From: K189A clade bacterium
Lineage (GTDB): Bacteria; Pseudomonadota; Gammaproteobacteria; Pseudomonadales; Azotimanducaceae
Reading direction: 5' to 3'
DNA length: 64,000 nt
Assembly (NCBI GenBank): GCA_902631405.1
Contig: CACOYI010000002.1
Coordinates: 17,412-81,411 of the forward strand
The translations under genes were made by a program, and so were the position numbers. Positions within the stretch are counted from its first letter, which is position 1; every line of letters starts with the position of its first letter. Shown here piece after piece: positions 1 to 7,762 of this stretch. Below the pieces are notes generated by a model that made no database searches, was not told the DNA's origin, and saw only the letters and a program-made list of their open reading frames with translations.

Positions 1-969
1 GGAACCGTCAGATATTCGGGCGATAACTTCTCTGATATCAAAAGGGGCTTTGAGATCTTTTGAAACCATGCCCAGCAAGTCTTCAGAATCATAGATAGGA
101 TCTTCGTAGTCTGGATTGGGCTCAGGGCCTAGCTTTTGCCAATTCAGGTGGGCTATCACTTCCCTGCAAAGACGAATACCATCCATCTCGTCTTTGGCCA
201 GATAGTCGCCAAGACCTGACACCTGGGTGTGCATATCGGCTCCCCCCAGGTCTTCCTCATTTGCATCCTCTCCGGTAGCCATCTTAGTGAGAGCCACTCC
301 ACCTAAGAAGACCTTGGATTGGTTTTTGATGAAAATATTGTAGTCACTCATCCCCGGCTGATAGGCGCCACCTGCAGTAGAGGCACCGAAAACTACTGAG
401 ATAGTGGGAATTCTCATTTTTGATAGTTCGGTTATCTCGTAGAATAGTCGTCCCGACTCGGCAAAGTGACCAATGTTTCTTTGCAGTGCCTTTTCAGGAT
501 CTTCTCCGCTTCCTCCTTGTCCCCTGAGGTCTGCGCCGGCCGACTCCACAAACTGAACGTAGGGAAGGCGATTTTCTCGAGCGATCTCGAGACCCCTCAT
601 TAACTTTTTGCTATTAAAATTATTGAAAGCGCCTGCTCTCACCGACGGGTCATGTCCAAGAATGACACATTCAACATCCTCTATGGTTCCTATGCCTACA
701 ACGAATCCTGAACCGATTGCATAAGGCGAACGCCATGCCGCCAAAGGACTGATTTCAAGGAAGGGCGCATCTCTATCAAGCACGTGTGCAATTCTCTCTC
801 TTATGGGCATCTTGTTGCGAGACTTCAGTCTTGCCATCGCTTCTTCACCACCGCCTTGAGCGGCTTCATCATAAAGTTCTTGTAGTTGGCTCAACCTTTC
901 GTGCATATCTGATAGGTTTTGCTGAAACACCTCGCTTCGCGTGTCCAGCTTGGACTCTAGTACTGGCAT
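1..969 (-). CDS. Acyl-CoA carboxylase carboxyltransferase (beta) subunit, C-terminus cut by window edge
   Basis: Reading the minus strand from the ATG at 969 gives 323 codons with no stop before the window edge, so the C-terminal part is missing. The protein starts MPVLESKLDTRSEVF and carries the carboxyltransferase crotonase fold: FVESAGADLRGQGG near residue 143 and GASTAGGAYQPGMSDY near residue 195, the acyl-CoA binding loops of propionyl-, methylcrotonyl- and geranyl-CoA carboxylase beta chains. The family transfers CO2 from biotin to an acyl-CoA. The biotin-carrying partner should lie beyond the window. It is divergent from an acyl-CoA dehydrogenase, which suggests a role in branched-chain or isoprenoid acid breakdown. 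The substrate cannot be told from sequence. Confidence 0.88.
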   Translation of the reverse strand, partial: MPVLESKLDTRSEVFQQNLSDMHERLSQLQELYDEAAQGGGEEAMARLKSRNKMPIRERIAHVLDRDAPFLEISPLAAWRSPYAIGSGFVVGIGTIEDVECVILGHDPSVRAGAFNNFNSKKLMRGLEIARENRLPYVQFVESAGADLRGQGGSGEDPEKALQRNIGHFAESGRLFYEITELSKMRIPTISVVFGASTAGGAYQPGMSDYNIFIKNQSKVFLGGVALTKMATGEDANEEDLGGADMHTQVSGLGDYLAKDEMDGIRLCREVIAHLNWQKLGPEPNPDYEDPIYDSEDLLGMVSKDLKAPFDIREVIARISDGS

Positions 970-1000
970 GTTTGCTCCCCAAATAGCGTAAACACTAATT

Positions 1001-1023
1001 CCTTTGGCGTTTGAACCCAAAGG
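1001..1023. promoter_or_regulatory. Inverted repeat in the divergent carboxylase/dehydrogenase promoter region
   Basis: CCTTTGG (1001-1007) and CCAAAGG (1017-1023) form a perfect 7-bp inverted repeat with a 9-base centre. Both arms are flanked by an ACTA/TAGT element offset by one base. It sits in the 170-base gap between two divergent catabolic genes, a usual place for a TetR- or GntR-type operator. No regulator gene is adjacent inside the window, so the function is inferred only from position and symmetry. Confidence 0.35.
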
Positions 1024-1139
1024 GCTAGTTAAAGTATCAGAAACAAAAGCGGTCTATAAGACTTTTTGTGTTAATTTACGACGCAGAAGCGGGCAACTTA
1101 AGTATGTCCGCAGGTTCCAAGACATAACTGGGGAATTCG

Positions 1140-2339
1140 ATGTCACTTACTCAAGCAGAACTGAAGGATTTTGAACAACAGGCCGACATTTGGTTCGCTG
1201 AGAACAAACCAAAGAGACCTGATTTTATTCTGCCTGAAACCTTCATGGAGGTTGGATCAGATCAACAGTTCCATTATTTACGAGACTGGCAAGCGAAAGT
1301 CTATGAAGCCGGCTATGTAGGAATGGCCTGGCCGAAAGAATATGGAGGGGGCGGAAAAGAGCAGAGCTTGCAAGATATCGCGACAAAAGTCATGGCGAAA
1401 CACAGGGTGCCGTTTCTGCCGAATACAATTGGGCTGAACTGGGCGGGCCCTTTAATCCTTAGCATGGGCACCGAAGAGGAAAAACAGAAATATATCAAGG
1501 GGATCTTGAGCGCCGAAGACATATGGTGCCAAGGGTTTTCGGAACCTGATCATGGATCAGACCTCGGCAGCGCTCAATGCCGCGCGGTGAAAGATGGTGA
1601 TGAGTACGTGATCAATGGCTCAAAAATCTGGACAAGTCTTGGCAGTTACGCGAAGTACATGATTCTAATTGCGAGAACTTCTAACGAGGACACAAGTAAG
1701 TATGCGGGCCTAAGTTTTTTCTTGGCGCCAATGGATGCGGAGGGCGTCGAGCCAAGACCAATCAAAAAGCTAACGGGAGAATATGGATTTTGTCAGACCT
1801 TTTTTAACGATGCGAGAATTCCTGCCACATCACTGATGGGTAAAGAAGGAGAGGGTTGGAAAGTAGCAATGGCTACCCTCATGTTCGAAAGAGGAGCGAC
1901 TGGCGGCCAGGCAGGCGGATTAGCGATGATGGATTTGAGCATCAACGATATCGTCGAGCTTGCTAGGAGAACAAAGAGGAACGGTCGTCCGGCGATAGAA
2001 GATAATCATGTGCGCTCTCAACTCGTCGAACTGATAACGGAGTCAAAGAACAATTCCTTAATGAGTGCGAGATCAAAGATATCAGCCCTCGCGACCGATT
2101 GGCCGGCGGCGGTAGATATGTCTGGCAAATTGCGCAGCAGTGAGTTAAAGAGGAGGATGTGTCAGTTCGCGTTATCTTTGCAGGGGGCCAATGGCTCGCG
2201 ATTTATTGGTAGTGATGCCATTGATGGAGGTATGTGGCAGAGGTCGTATCTGAATGCTTTTTCCGGAACCATAGGTGGTGGAACAAGTCAGATACAGCAC
2301 AATATCATCGGAGAGAGGGTATTGGGTCTGCCGAAGTAG
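1140..2339 (+). CDS. Acyl-CoA dehydrogenase, FadE-type, 399 aa
   Basis: FAD-dependent alpha,beta-dehydrogenation of an acyl-CoA thioester. An N-terminal helical domain leads to the mid-domain motif WCQGFSEPDHGSDL (around residues 130-143), and the C-terminus ends IGGGTSQIQHNIIGERVLGLPK, the typical FAD/CoA-binding signature. The glutamate used as base by medium-chain enzymes just before the GTS motif is glycine here, so the base must come from elsewhere or from the partner subunit. It is followed after 27 bases by a second, shorter acyl-CoA dehydrogenase. Such adjacent unequal pairs often encode heteromeric enzymes, for example in steroid side-chain degradation. Substrate unknown. Confidence 0.9.
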   Translation: MSLTQAELKDFEQQADIWFAENKPKRPDFILPETFMEVGSDQQFHYLRDWQAKVYEAGYVGMAWPKEYGGGGKEQSLQDIATKVMAKHRVPFLPNTIGLNWAGPLILSMGTEEEKQKYIKGILSAEDIWCQGFSEPDHGSDLGSAQCRAVKDGDEYVINGSKIWTSLGSYAKYMILIARTSNEDTSKYAGLSFFLAPMDAEGVEPRPIKKLTGEYGFCQTFFNDARIPATSLMGKEGEGWKVAMATLMFERGATGGQAGGLAMMDLSINDIVELARRTKRNGRPAIEDNHVRSQLVELITESKNNSLMSARSKISALATDWPAAVDMSGKLRSSELKRRMCQFALSLQGANGSRFIGSDAIDGGMWQRSYLNAFSGTIGGGTSQIQHNIIGERVLGLPK

Positions 2340-2366
2340 CAAGCAAAAAGACGTTCGGGGGAGGAG

Positions 2367-3482
2367 ATGTCGATAATTGATTTTAGTGAAGAGCAGTCGA
2401 TGCTGCTTGAGACCGCAAACCAGTTCTGTCGAGAAAACTCGACAATCAGTGTAGTCAGAACTCAGATAGATAAAGAAGAGAGTGTAGACGCGGAACTATG
2501 GTCCAGGATTGTGGAGTTAGGTTGGCTAGGCGTCTCCATCCCTGAAACTTATGGCGGTCTTGGAATGGGTCTGGCTGGAGCTGTTCCCATTGTAGAAAGT
2601 ATGGGCAAGTACTTGATGGGATCACCCTATACGTCCTGCATCCTAACCGCAGAGGTAATACTTTCATGTGCCTCGGAGGAGCAAAAAAACCAGTGGCTGC
2701 CCAAAATAATAGAGGGCTCTGTTGCAACGACAGCGTTAACCGAAGAAGACGGTAACTGGCGTCTCGAAGAAATCTCTTCAAGAGCCGAAAAAGATGGAAA
2801 AAATCTGGTTCTTACTGGAAGCAAGTGTTTCGTCATGGATGGACCAATGGCCAGTCTCTACGTCGTTTCGGTTATATATGAGGGAAAACCCCGTCTCGTA
2901 TTCGCGACTGGTGATCAAGTAACAGCAGGACGGTTGACTCGAGAGAATGTGATAGATGAGACGAGAAGGAGTTATCGCCTTGAATTAGATGGCTTAGTCA
3001 TTCCCGAGTCTCAATTGCTCCAAGGTGCTGACTTCTCAAGAATCGAGGTGGCCGCAATGCTGATGTTAGTCGCGGAAATGTCAGGCGGTTTATCCGGTGT
3101 ATTGCACGTTATCATCGATTATCTGACTACGAGAAAGCAGTTCGATAAATACATTGGCAGTTATCAATCGCTAAAGCATCCTACGGTGCAAATTCTGCTT
3201 TCCCAGGAGGCTTGCAGGTCGCATTTGTATCACGCTGCAACACAGATTACTGAAAACTCAGCAGATGCAGTAGCAGCGATTCGCATGGCAAAAGCTCAAG
3301 GGGCTGAGGCGTTTGCCTTTGCCGGCGACAGAGCTGTTCAATTTCATGGTGGGTTTGGTTTTACGTATGAATGTGATGCACAACTCTTTCTGAGGCGGGC
3401 TTTATGGTGTCAATACCAATTCGGCGACTCCGCTTATCACAACGAGTTGTTGGCCCCGCTTCTGCTGAACGAAGTCGTTTAG
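2367..3482 (+). CDS. Acyl-CoA dehydrogenase, second subunit-like, 371 aa
   Basis: Shorter acyl-CoA dehydrogenase paralogue preceded by a strong GGGGGAGGAG ribosome site directly before the ATG. The C-terminal region contains QFHGGFGFTYECDAQLFLRRA (about residues 326-346), the usual FAD/C-terminal helix motif. The middle domain is weakly conserved. Immediate proximity to the 399-residue dehydrogenase suggests co-translation and perhaps an alpha2beta2 complex like those described for actinobacterial steroid side-chain dehydrogenases. That is inference. Downstream come a glutathione S-transferase and an LLM oxidoreductase in the same orientation. Confidence 0.88.
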   Translation: MSIIDFSEEQSMLLETANQFCRENSTISVVRTQIDKEESVDAELWSRIVELGWLGVSIPETYGGLGMGLAGAVPIVESMGKYLMGSPYTSCILTAEVILSCASEEQKNQWLPKIIEGSVATTALTEEDGNWRLEEISSRAEKDGKNLVLTGSKCFVMDGPMASLYVVSVIYEGKPRLVFATGDQVTAGRLTRENVIDETRRSYRLELDGLVIPESQLLQGADFSRIEVAAMLMLVAEMSGGLSGVLHVIIDYLTTRKQFDKYIGSYQSLKHPTVQILLSQEACRSHLYHAATQITENSADAVAAIRMAKAQGAEAFAFAGDRAVQFHGGFGFTYECDAQLFLRRALWCQYQFGDSAYHNELLAPLLLNEVV

Positions 3483-3505
3483 AACAATTGAACTGAGGTA
3501 AGGAA

Positions 3506-4123
3506 ATGAAACTTTATCATTGCAAAGATGCTCGCTCGCTACGTCCACTATGGACCCTGGAAGAGATGGGCTTGGAATATGAGTTGATCAATATGGAGTT
3601 TCCTCCAAGGTTTACCTACCCTGGGTATCTCGATCTGAATCCTGTGGGAACTGTCCCAACCTTTGTCGATGGTGATCTGGTGATGACCGAATCTTCCGGG
3701 ATTTGTCATTACCTCGTAGAAAAGTATGGACCTACGCCGATCGGAGCGTCTTTGGAGGAGCCCCATTATGGAGATTATCTGAACTGGCTTTACCGGAGTG
3801 ATGCAACTCTTACCTTTCCCCAAACTTTGGTGCTCCGATACACCCGTCTCGAGCCGGAAGAGCGTCGAATTCCTCAGGTTGTGGAAGATTATTCTATCTG
3901 GTACTTCTCGCGCTTGAGATCGGTTGAACAGGCGCTTGAGGGGAAAGATTATCTGGTGGCTAATAAATTCACGATTGCCGATATCGCGGTAGGGTACGCT
4001 CTATTCCTCGGCGTCTCTTTAGGGCTTGATGAGCGATATAAACCCAACTGTAAGCGTTACTTAGAGATGCTGATGGAAAGGCCAGCTTTTAAATCGGCGC
4101 GGATAAAGCAAGAACAGTCGTAG
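3506..4123 (+). CDS. Glutathione S-transferase family protein, 205 aa
   Basis: Starts MKLYHCKDARSLRPLWTLEEM, the beta-alpha thioredoxin-like opening of bacterial GSTs, with the glutathione-binding region NPVGTVPTFVDGD and TESSGICHYLVEKYG (about residues 50-75) and an all-helical C-terminal domain. The length matches the family. It is embedded in an acyl-CoA catabolic run with a gap of 23 bases, so it may detoxify or isomerise a reactive intermediate. The specific substrate is not visible. Confidence 0.88.
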   Translation: MKLYHCKDARSLRPLWTLEEMGLEYELINMEFPPRFTYPGYLDLNPVGTVPTFVDGDLVMTESSGICHYLVEKYGPTPIGASLEEPHYGDYLNWLYRSDATLTFPQTLVLRYTRLEPEERRIPQVVEDYSIWYFSRLRSVEQALEGKDYLVANKFTIADIAVGYALFLGVSLGLDERYKPNCKRYLEMLMERPAFKSARIKQEQS

Positions 4124-4133
4124 AGACAAGAGA

Positions 4134-5129
4134 TTGAAGGTAAACACCTCGATTCCTGCCGATGACCTCAACGCAGTCGGTTTGGCTGCGAGAAATGCTC
4201 AAGAATCTGGGTTCTCAGGAATCTCGACCCAGGAGAATCGACAAGATCCATTTTTGCCTCTCGCAGTAGCTGCATCCCAGACTGAGTTATTAGAGATAAG
4301 AACGAGTATCGCGATCGCATTCGCAAGAAGCCCGATGGTGGCGGCGAATCTTTCCTGGGATTTGCATCGTGCCAGCGGTGGTAGATTCACCCTAGGATTA
4401 GGTAGTCAAGTCAAGGGACACAATGTCCGCCGTTTTAGCGTGCCATGGAGCGCGCCGGCACCACGAATGAGAGAGTACGTTCAGTCTATTAGAGCCATCT
4501 GGGATTGTTGGCAGAACGGAACAAAACTCGATTACCAGGGTGAGCATTACCAGTTTAGTTTAATGACACCCAATTTCACCCCCGAGCCGCTCGAAGGTGA
4601 CCTTCCAAAACTTCAAATCGCTGCTGTTGGCCCGGTGATGATGAGAGTAGCAGCCGAGGAGTGCGATGGTGTCATGTTGCATGCTTTTTGTACGCGGCCC
4701 TATTTGGATCAGGTTGTCATTCCCAAACTGGAGGAAGCTTTAGCGGCGAAGGGTAAAGATCGCGATAAATTCGAAATATCAGGTGGCGGATTCATAGTTA
4801 GTGGCAAAGATGACGAAGCAGTCTCCAAGATGTTCGAGTGGGTAAGAATGCGAGTTGGCTTCTATGGCTCGACACCCTCATATTGGCCGGTCTTTGAGGT
4901 GCATGGTTGGGAAGACTTGGGATTGAAATTGAACGACATGTCGAAGAAGGGTCAGTGGGAGCAGATGACGAAAGAAATATCAGATGAGGTGGTAAACGAG
5001 TTTTGTGCGGTTGGGCGATATGACCAGATAGCGTCAGAAATAGCGAAGCGTTTTCAGGGACCTATTGACGTTGTGTCCTTGCCACCGGATGCGCCGCAGG
5101 AATTAATCAAAGAACTGAGAGGAAAATAA
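4134..5129 (+). CDS. LLM-class flavin-dependent oxidoreductase (TIGR03617-like), 331 aa
   Basis: Luciferase-like monooxygenase fold. It opens with an N-terminal KVNTSIPADDLNAVGLAARNA helix, then the family segment RASGGRFTLGLGSQVKGHNVRRF (around residue 85) and YVQSIRAIWDCWQNG. This subgroup is often labelled F420-dependent by similarity to actinobacterial proteins, but FMN use cannot be excluded. Translation starts at TTG (4134), just after the GST stop with GAGACAAGAGA upstream. It is probably the last gene of the 1140-5129 operon. Its role in the pathway is unknown. Confidence 0.82.
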   Translation: MKVNTSIPADDLNAVGLAARNAQESGFSGISTQENRQDPFLPLAVAASQTELLEIRTSIAIAFARSPMVAANLSWDLHRASGGRFTLGLGSQVKGHNVRRFSVPWSAPAPRMREYVQSIRAIWDCWQNGTKLDYQGEHYQFSLMTPNFTPEPLEGDLPKLQIAAVGPVMMRVAAEECDGVMLHAFCTRPYLDQVVIPKLEEALAAKGKDRDKFEISGGGFIVSGKDDEAVSKMFEWVRMRVGFYGSTPSYWPVFEVHGWEDLGLKLNDMSKKGQWEQMTKEISDEVVNEFCAVGRYDQIASEIAKRFQGPIDVVSLPPDAPQELIKELRGK

Positions 5130-5145
5130 AGAAGCAGTCTTTTTC

Positions 5146-5256
5146 TTAAAGGAAGGGTATCCAGCTTGCCGCGAAGAGTGAGACAGCCAAGATAGCCACT
5201 ATCCCGTACTTGGTCACAAATGCTGCACTGATTAACGAAGGCTTGGTTTGTTTCAT
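5146..5256 (-). CDS. 36-residue predicted membrane microprotein downstream of a Fur box
   Basis: A minus-strand ATG at 5256 opens 36 codons ending in TAA. The peptide begins MKQTKPSLISAAFVTKY and ends with a single hydrophobic span of about 19 residues (GIVAILAVSLFAASWIPFL). A basic N-terminus plus one transmembrane helix is typical of small inner-membrane proteins. No strong ribosome site is visible. A Fur-box-like 19-mer lies 42 bases upstream (5298-5316), in a gap that otherwise has no gene. No family is recognised. It could be a partner of iron transport or a chance ORF; its hydrophobic layout and promoter favour a real gene. Confidence 0.5.
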   Translation of the reverse strand: MKQTKPSLISAAFVTKYGIVAILAVSLFAASWIPFL

Positions 5257-5297
5257 ATCAGCGTTAAACCGAAAAACGTTTGATTGAGCTAAATGTA

Positions 5298-5316
5298 AAT
5301 GAGAATCATTCCTATT
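5298..5316. promoter_or_regulatory. Fur box 1 (upstream of the microprotein)
   Basis: AATGAGAATCATTCCTATT is a 9-1-9 near-palindrome, seven of nine positions symmetrical, very close to the classical iron box. It lies between the PPOX gene stop and the microprotein start on the minus strand, so it most likely controls the latter. Confidence 0.7.
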
Positions 5317-5358
5317 TCAAGACGAAAAGTCGCCATTTAGAAATTTTTTTAAGTTAGC

Positions 5359-5967
5359 CTAGAGATTCTTTTGATAGTCCTTCTCAATTTCTGCATCAAC
5401 TAAGGCAGCGATTTTGGGATCGGCGTCGCTGCGTTTTACAAACATCTTGCCGAAAGAAACGTTTCCCCTCTCAGGCCAACTGTCTGGCTGCCACAGTTTT
5501 GACCGGATTAATGCTTTACCGCAGTGAAAGAAACACTCCTCGATCTCGACACGAGTCGCGAGAAGGGCCGGTCGACCTCGGGCCGCCAGCCTGTCTAGAA
5601 CATCGGCATCATCTATCAACTCTGCTCTGCCATTTATCCTCAAGGTCTCCCGGGTATTTGGTACAAAAAATATCAGTCCGATAGTGGGGTTATCCAGAAT
5701 GTTTAGGTGCCCATCAGCGAGTTTATTGCCCGGCCTGTCGGGAATAAGCAAGGTTTTGTTGTCCTCGGCGATAACAAAACCTGGTTGATCTCCTTTTGGG
5801 GATGCATCCAGGTTATTTTCTGATGATGAGGTGGTCATAACTAAAAATGGAGAAGCATTGATGAATTCGAGGGCCTCTTCGTTCAGAGATTTATACTTCT
5901 TCGTCTCTGTTGAAGGGTGCGGGCTGCCGATCTTTGCTCTCAGACTCTCTATTGTTGTTATCTGCAT
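5359..5967 (-). CDS. Pyridoxamine 5'-phosphate oxidase-like FMN protein (MSMEG_1061/DR_2398 type), 202 aa
   Basis: Split beta-barrel flavoprotein. Key segments are FINASPFLVMTTSSSENNLDASPKGDQPGFV (about 35-65), LLIPDRPGNKLADGHLNIL and GLIFFVPNTRETLRINGRAEL (about 95-115), as in the PPOX-class FMN-dependent family. The C-terminal CFFHCGKALIRSKLW motif is also characteristic. Members are poorly characterised and none of the signatures prove pyridoxamine oxidation. The start is divergent from the DUF2470 gene across a Fur box (6005-6023), so iron limitation should induce both. A role in heme handling or redox is inferred from that context. Confidence 0.8.
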   Translation of the reverse strand: MQITTIESLRAKIGSPHPSTETKKYKSLNEEALEFINASPFLVMTTSSSENNLDASPKGDQPGFVIAEDNKTLLIPDRPGNKLADGHLNILDNPTIGLIFFVPNTRETLRINGRAELIDDADVLDRLAARGRPALLATRVEIEECFFHCGKALIRSKLWQPDSWPERGNVSFGKMFVKRSDADPKIAALVDAEIEKDYQKNL

Positions 5968-6004
5968 GAATTCTTTCCCAAAGTTACTTTAGTGTTCTAA
6001 TACA

Positions 6005-6023
6005 AATGAAAATCATTCGCAAT
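6005..6023. promoter_or_regulatory. Fur box 2 (between divergent PPOX and DUF2470 genes)
   Basis: AATGAAAATCATTCGCAAT, a 9-1-9 near-palindrome matching the iron box core. It lies in the 105-base divergent intergenic region, 38 bases from the PPOX start and 50 from the DUF2470 start, so it can control both. Confidence 0.68.
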
Positions 6024-6072
6024 TGAATGCCCTAGCTTTTATGCTCTTCACCCTATAACTGACGAGAAAGAA

Positions 6073-6390
6073 ATGACACCTTCTGACAAGCTTGAAATGT
6101 TAAGTGATGAGGAAAAAGCAGAAATCATTGATCATATGAATAGCGACCACGCTGACGCTGTCTTAACTTACGTGCACTTTTTTGGTAACCGAGAGGATGC
6201 TCTGTCGGCAAGTCTTACGTCGGTCACCGAGGAAAAGATGCATATCAATATGATTTGTGACGATGGCGAGGGTGGCCAAACCAACGAAGCTATAGCGATT
6301 AACCTTAGCCGTCGAGTCGGAAATATCAAGGAAGCAGAACGAGTCATGGTCGAAATGGTCTTTACAGCAAGAGGAACTCTGGAGCACTAA
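6073..6390 (+). CDS. Stand-alone DUF2470 (HugZ C-terminal-like) protein, 105 aa
   Basis: The whole protein is a DUF2470 domain: IDHMNSDHADAVLTYVHFFG at about residues 24-43 is its hallmark. In HugZ-type heme utilisation proteins this domain is fused behind a PPOX barrel and takes part in heme binding. Here it stands alone, directly behind a Fur box. It ends by overlapping the stop of a convergent PPOX protein by four bases. A heme-binding or heme-breakdown role is inferred from family and neighbours. Confidence 0.8.
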   Translation: MTPSDKLEMLSDEEKAEIIDHMNSDHADAVLTYVHFFGNREDALSASLTSVTEEKMHINMICDDGEGGQTNEAIAINLSRRVGNIKEAERVMVEMVFTARGTLEH

Positions 6391-6809
6391 GCGGAGTAAT
6401 CCCAGGAAGTTATAGAGAAATTTTCAATTTTTATGTAACAAGCCCCTTCAGAAACTGAAGTCGGTAGGTCGTCTTGCGGAACACCTCTTTTGGTAGCCGC
6501 CAGGCGACTGATAGACAGCCTATCCTCTGTCTCTCTAACTATCATTGCGTGTCCTCTCAATAAAACCCCGCGAATATCTGTCATGGTTGATCCAGATTCC
6601 AGACAAACAGATACCTTATCGTTCCTCTCGATATTCCTAACTTTTTGAGTTGCGTCCCGACAACCCATGTAGATGGTGTCCTCATCCCGGAAATAGCCAA
6701 TGGTAATTGAGTGAGGGAATCCGTCTTTGCCTATAGTGCAAAGATTGGCCCAGCCAGGTTTGCTGTCTATGAAATCATAGGCCTCTTCTTTAGACATGTT
6801 TTTAGCCAT
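6387..6809 (-). CDS. PPOX-class split-barrel protein, 140 aa
   Basis: Small FMN/F420/heme-type split barrel with DFIDSKPGWANLCTIGKDG near the N-terminus, HSITIGYFRDEDTIYMGCRD and KVRNIERNDKVSVCLESG (about 55-75). The frame is open further upstream, but the ATG at 6809 has a GGGGAACC ribosome site seven bases away and starts MAKNMSKEEAYDF, so it is preferred. No Fur box was seen at its promoter. It lacks the DUF2470 domain, which is encoded separately by the convergent neighbour. Cofactor and substrate cannot be assigned. Confidence 0.78.
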   Translation of the reverse strand: MAKNMSKEEAYDFIDSKPGWANLCTIGKDGFPHSITIGYFRDEDTIYMGCRDATQKVRNIERNDKVSVCLESGSTMTDIRGVLLRGHAMIVRETEDRLSISRLAATKRGVPQDDLPTSVSEGACYIKIENFSITSWDYSA

Positions 6810-6917
6810 GTGGTTCCCCGTAAAAACGTAATTCACATTAAAAATATAGCCATGTGTGCTACATTTCAAACATAGAGGACATATTTCAGATCCATTTAGA
6901 TAAACAGGAGAACTAAC

Positions 6918-7391
6918 ATGCTAAGGATAGAAACTGTTCAAGCTCACTGCGATATTCCATGCAAGATCTACGATCCAAGTCTTCCCCAGGTAGCGGCCCT
7001 CAGCGTTGCGAGATTGCTGGATCTCATTCAGGAAATTGATCTAGCAGGGGGATCGGATGTTGCGCAAGCGGCACAGCTTTCTAGGTTAGTTAGTCAGAAG
7101 GAAGAGCAAGCAACTATTGTGAAAGACGAGATTAGGATTATCTGGGGAGACTATTTTAAAGATCCTCAAATAGAGGCCTTCCCAGACATTCATTCATTGG
7201 TTCACTCGATCATGATGACCGCTTCAAAATGTAAGCAAAACGTTGATCCAGCGAATGGCGTCGAATTAGTAAGTATGGTGAACCGATTTGCAGAGATATT
7301 TTGGGAGACGAAGGGGATCAAGACGAAGATGGTGACAGCACCATATCCCCCCGCGTTGCCGGTAGCGCAACCAATACTCGAGGATGCTTAA
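6918..7391 (+). CDS. sodN: Nickel superoxide dismutase precursor, 157 aa
   Basis: Disproportionates superoxide using Ni. The nickel hook HCDIPCKIYD is present with His10, Cys11 and Cys15. It follows a 9-residue leader (MLRIETVQA) that must be removed so His10 becomes the N-terminus. The rest is the four-helix body of the family (LLDLIQEIDLAG, AAQLSRLVSQKEEQATIVKDEIRIIWGDYF). The dedicated protease gene overlaps its end by eight bases, confirming the call. A GGAG ribosome site precedes the ATG. Lys16 stands where many homologues have Gly. Placement in an iron-stress island suggests substitution for Fe-SOD. Confidence 0.93.
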   Translation: MLRIETVQAHCDIPCKIYDPSLPQVAALSVARLLDLIQEIDLAGGSDVAQAAQLSRLVSQKEEQATIVKDEIRIIWGDYFKDPQIEAFPDIHSLVHSIMMTASKCKQNVDPANGVELVSMVNRFAEIFWETKGIKTKMVTAPYPPALPVAQPILEDA

Positions 7392-7689
7392 ACTATATAA
7401 AGTTAAAGGGCACAGCATGTCCCCCACGCTGCTATCAGGCGACTTGGTTCTGGTATGTGGTTGGTTAAAACCCAAAGTGGGAGATGTGGTAGTGGTCAAT
7501 ACTGAACAGGTCGGTTTGGTCATAAAACGGCTAATCGCTTTAGATGAGGACAGTTTGCAAGTTGCTGGGGATAATCTTTCCAGCGACTCATCCATCAATC
7601 GTATTCCTTTGCCTAGAGACCGTCTAAAAGGGAAAGTGATCCTTGGAAAGGAGCAGCGACGTGGACTTAAGTTGATAAAAGCAGCGTAG
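7384..7689 (+). CDS. sodX: Nickel-SOD maturation protease (S26 signal-peptidase-like), 101 aa
   Basis: Serine/lysine-dyad peptidase of the S24/S26 class: KGHSMSPTLLSGDLV gives catalytic Ser11 and VIKRLIAL gives Lys48, followed by VAGDNLSSDSS, the substrate-side box. It is about the size of known SodX proteins and has no transmembrane segment. Coding overlaps sodN, implying translational coupling. Expected role: removal of the SodN leader to free the nickel-binding histidine. Confidence 0.92.
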   Translation: MLKLYKVKGHSMSPTLLSGDLVLVCGWLKPKVGDVVVVNTEQVGLVIKRLIALDEDSLQVAGDNLSSDSSINRIPLPRDRLKGKVILGKEQRRGLKLIKAA

Positions 7690-7762
7690 GACCAAAAGCA
7701 CTTCGACGTTATCCCCGTTTGCTTTACACTCAGCGAACTTTTAACAAAAGGATCGAAAAGTA

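Noticed and set aside
786..986. Plus-strand ORF of 66 aa inside the carboxyltransferase
   Set aside because: The opposite strand carries a clear carboxyltransferase gene; this is a shadow frame.
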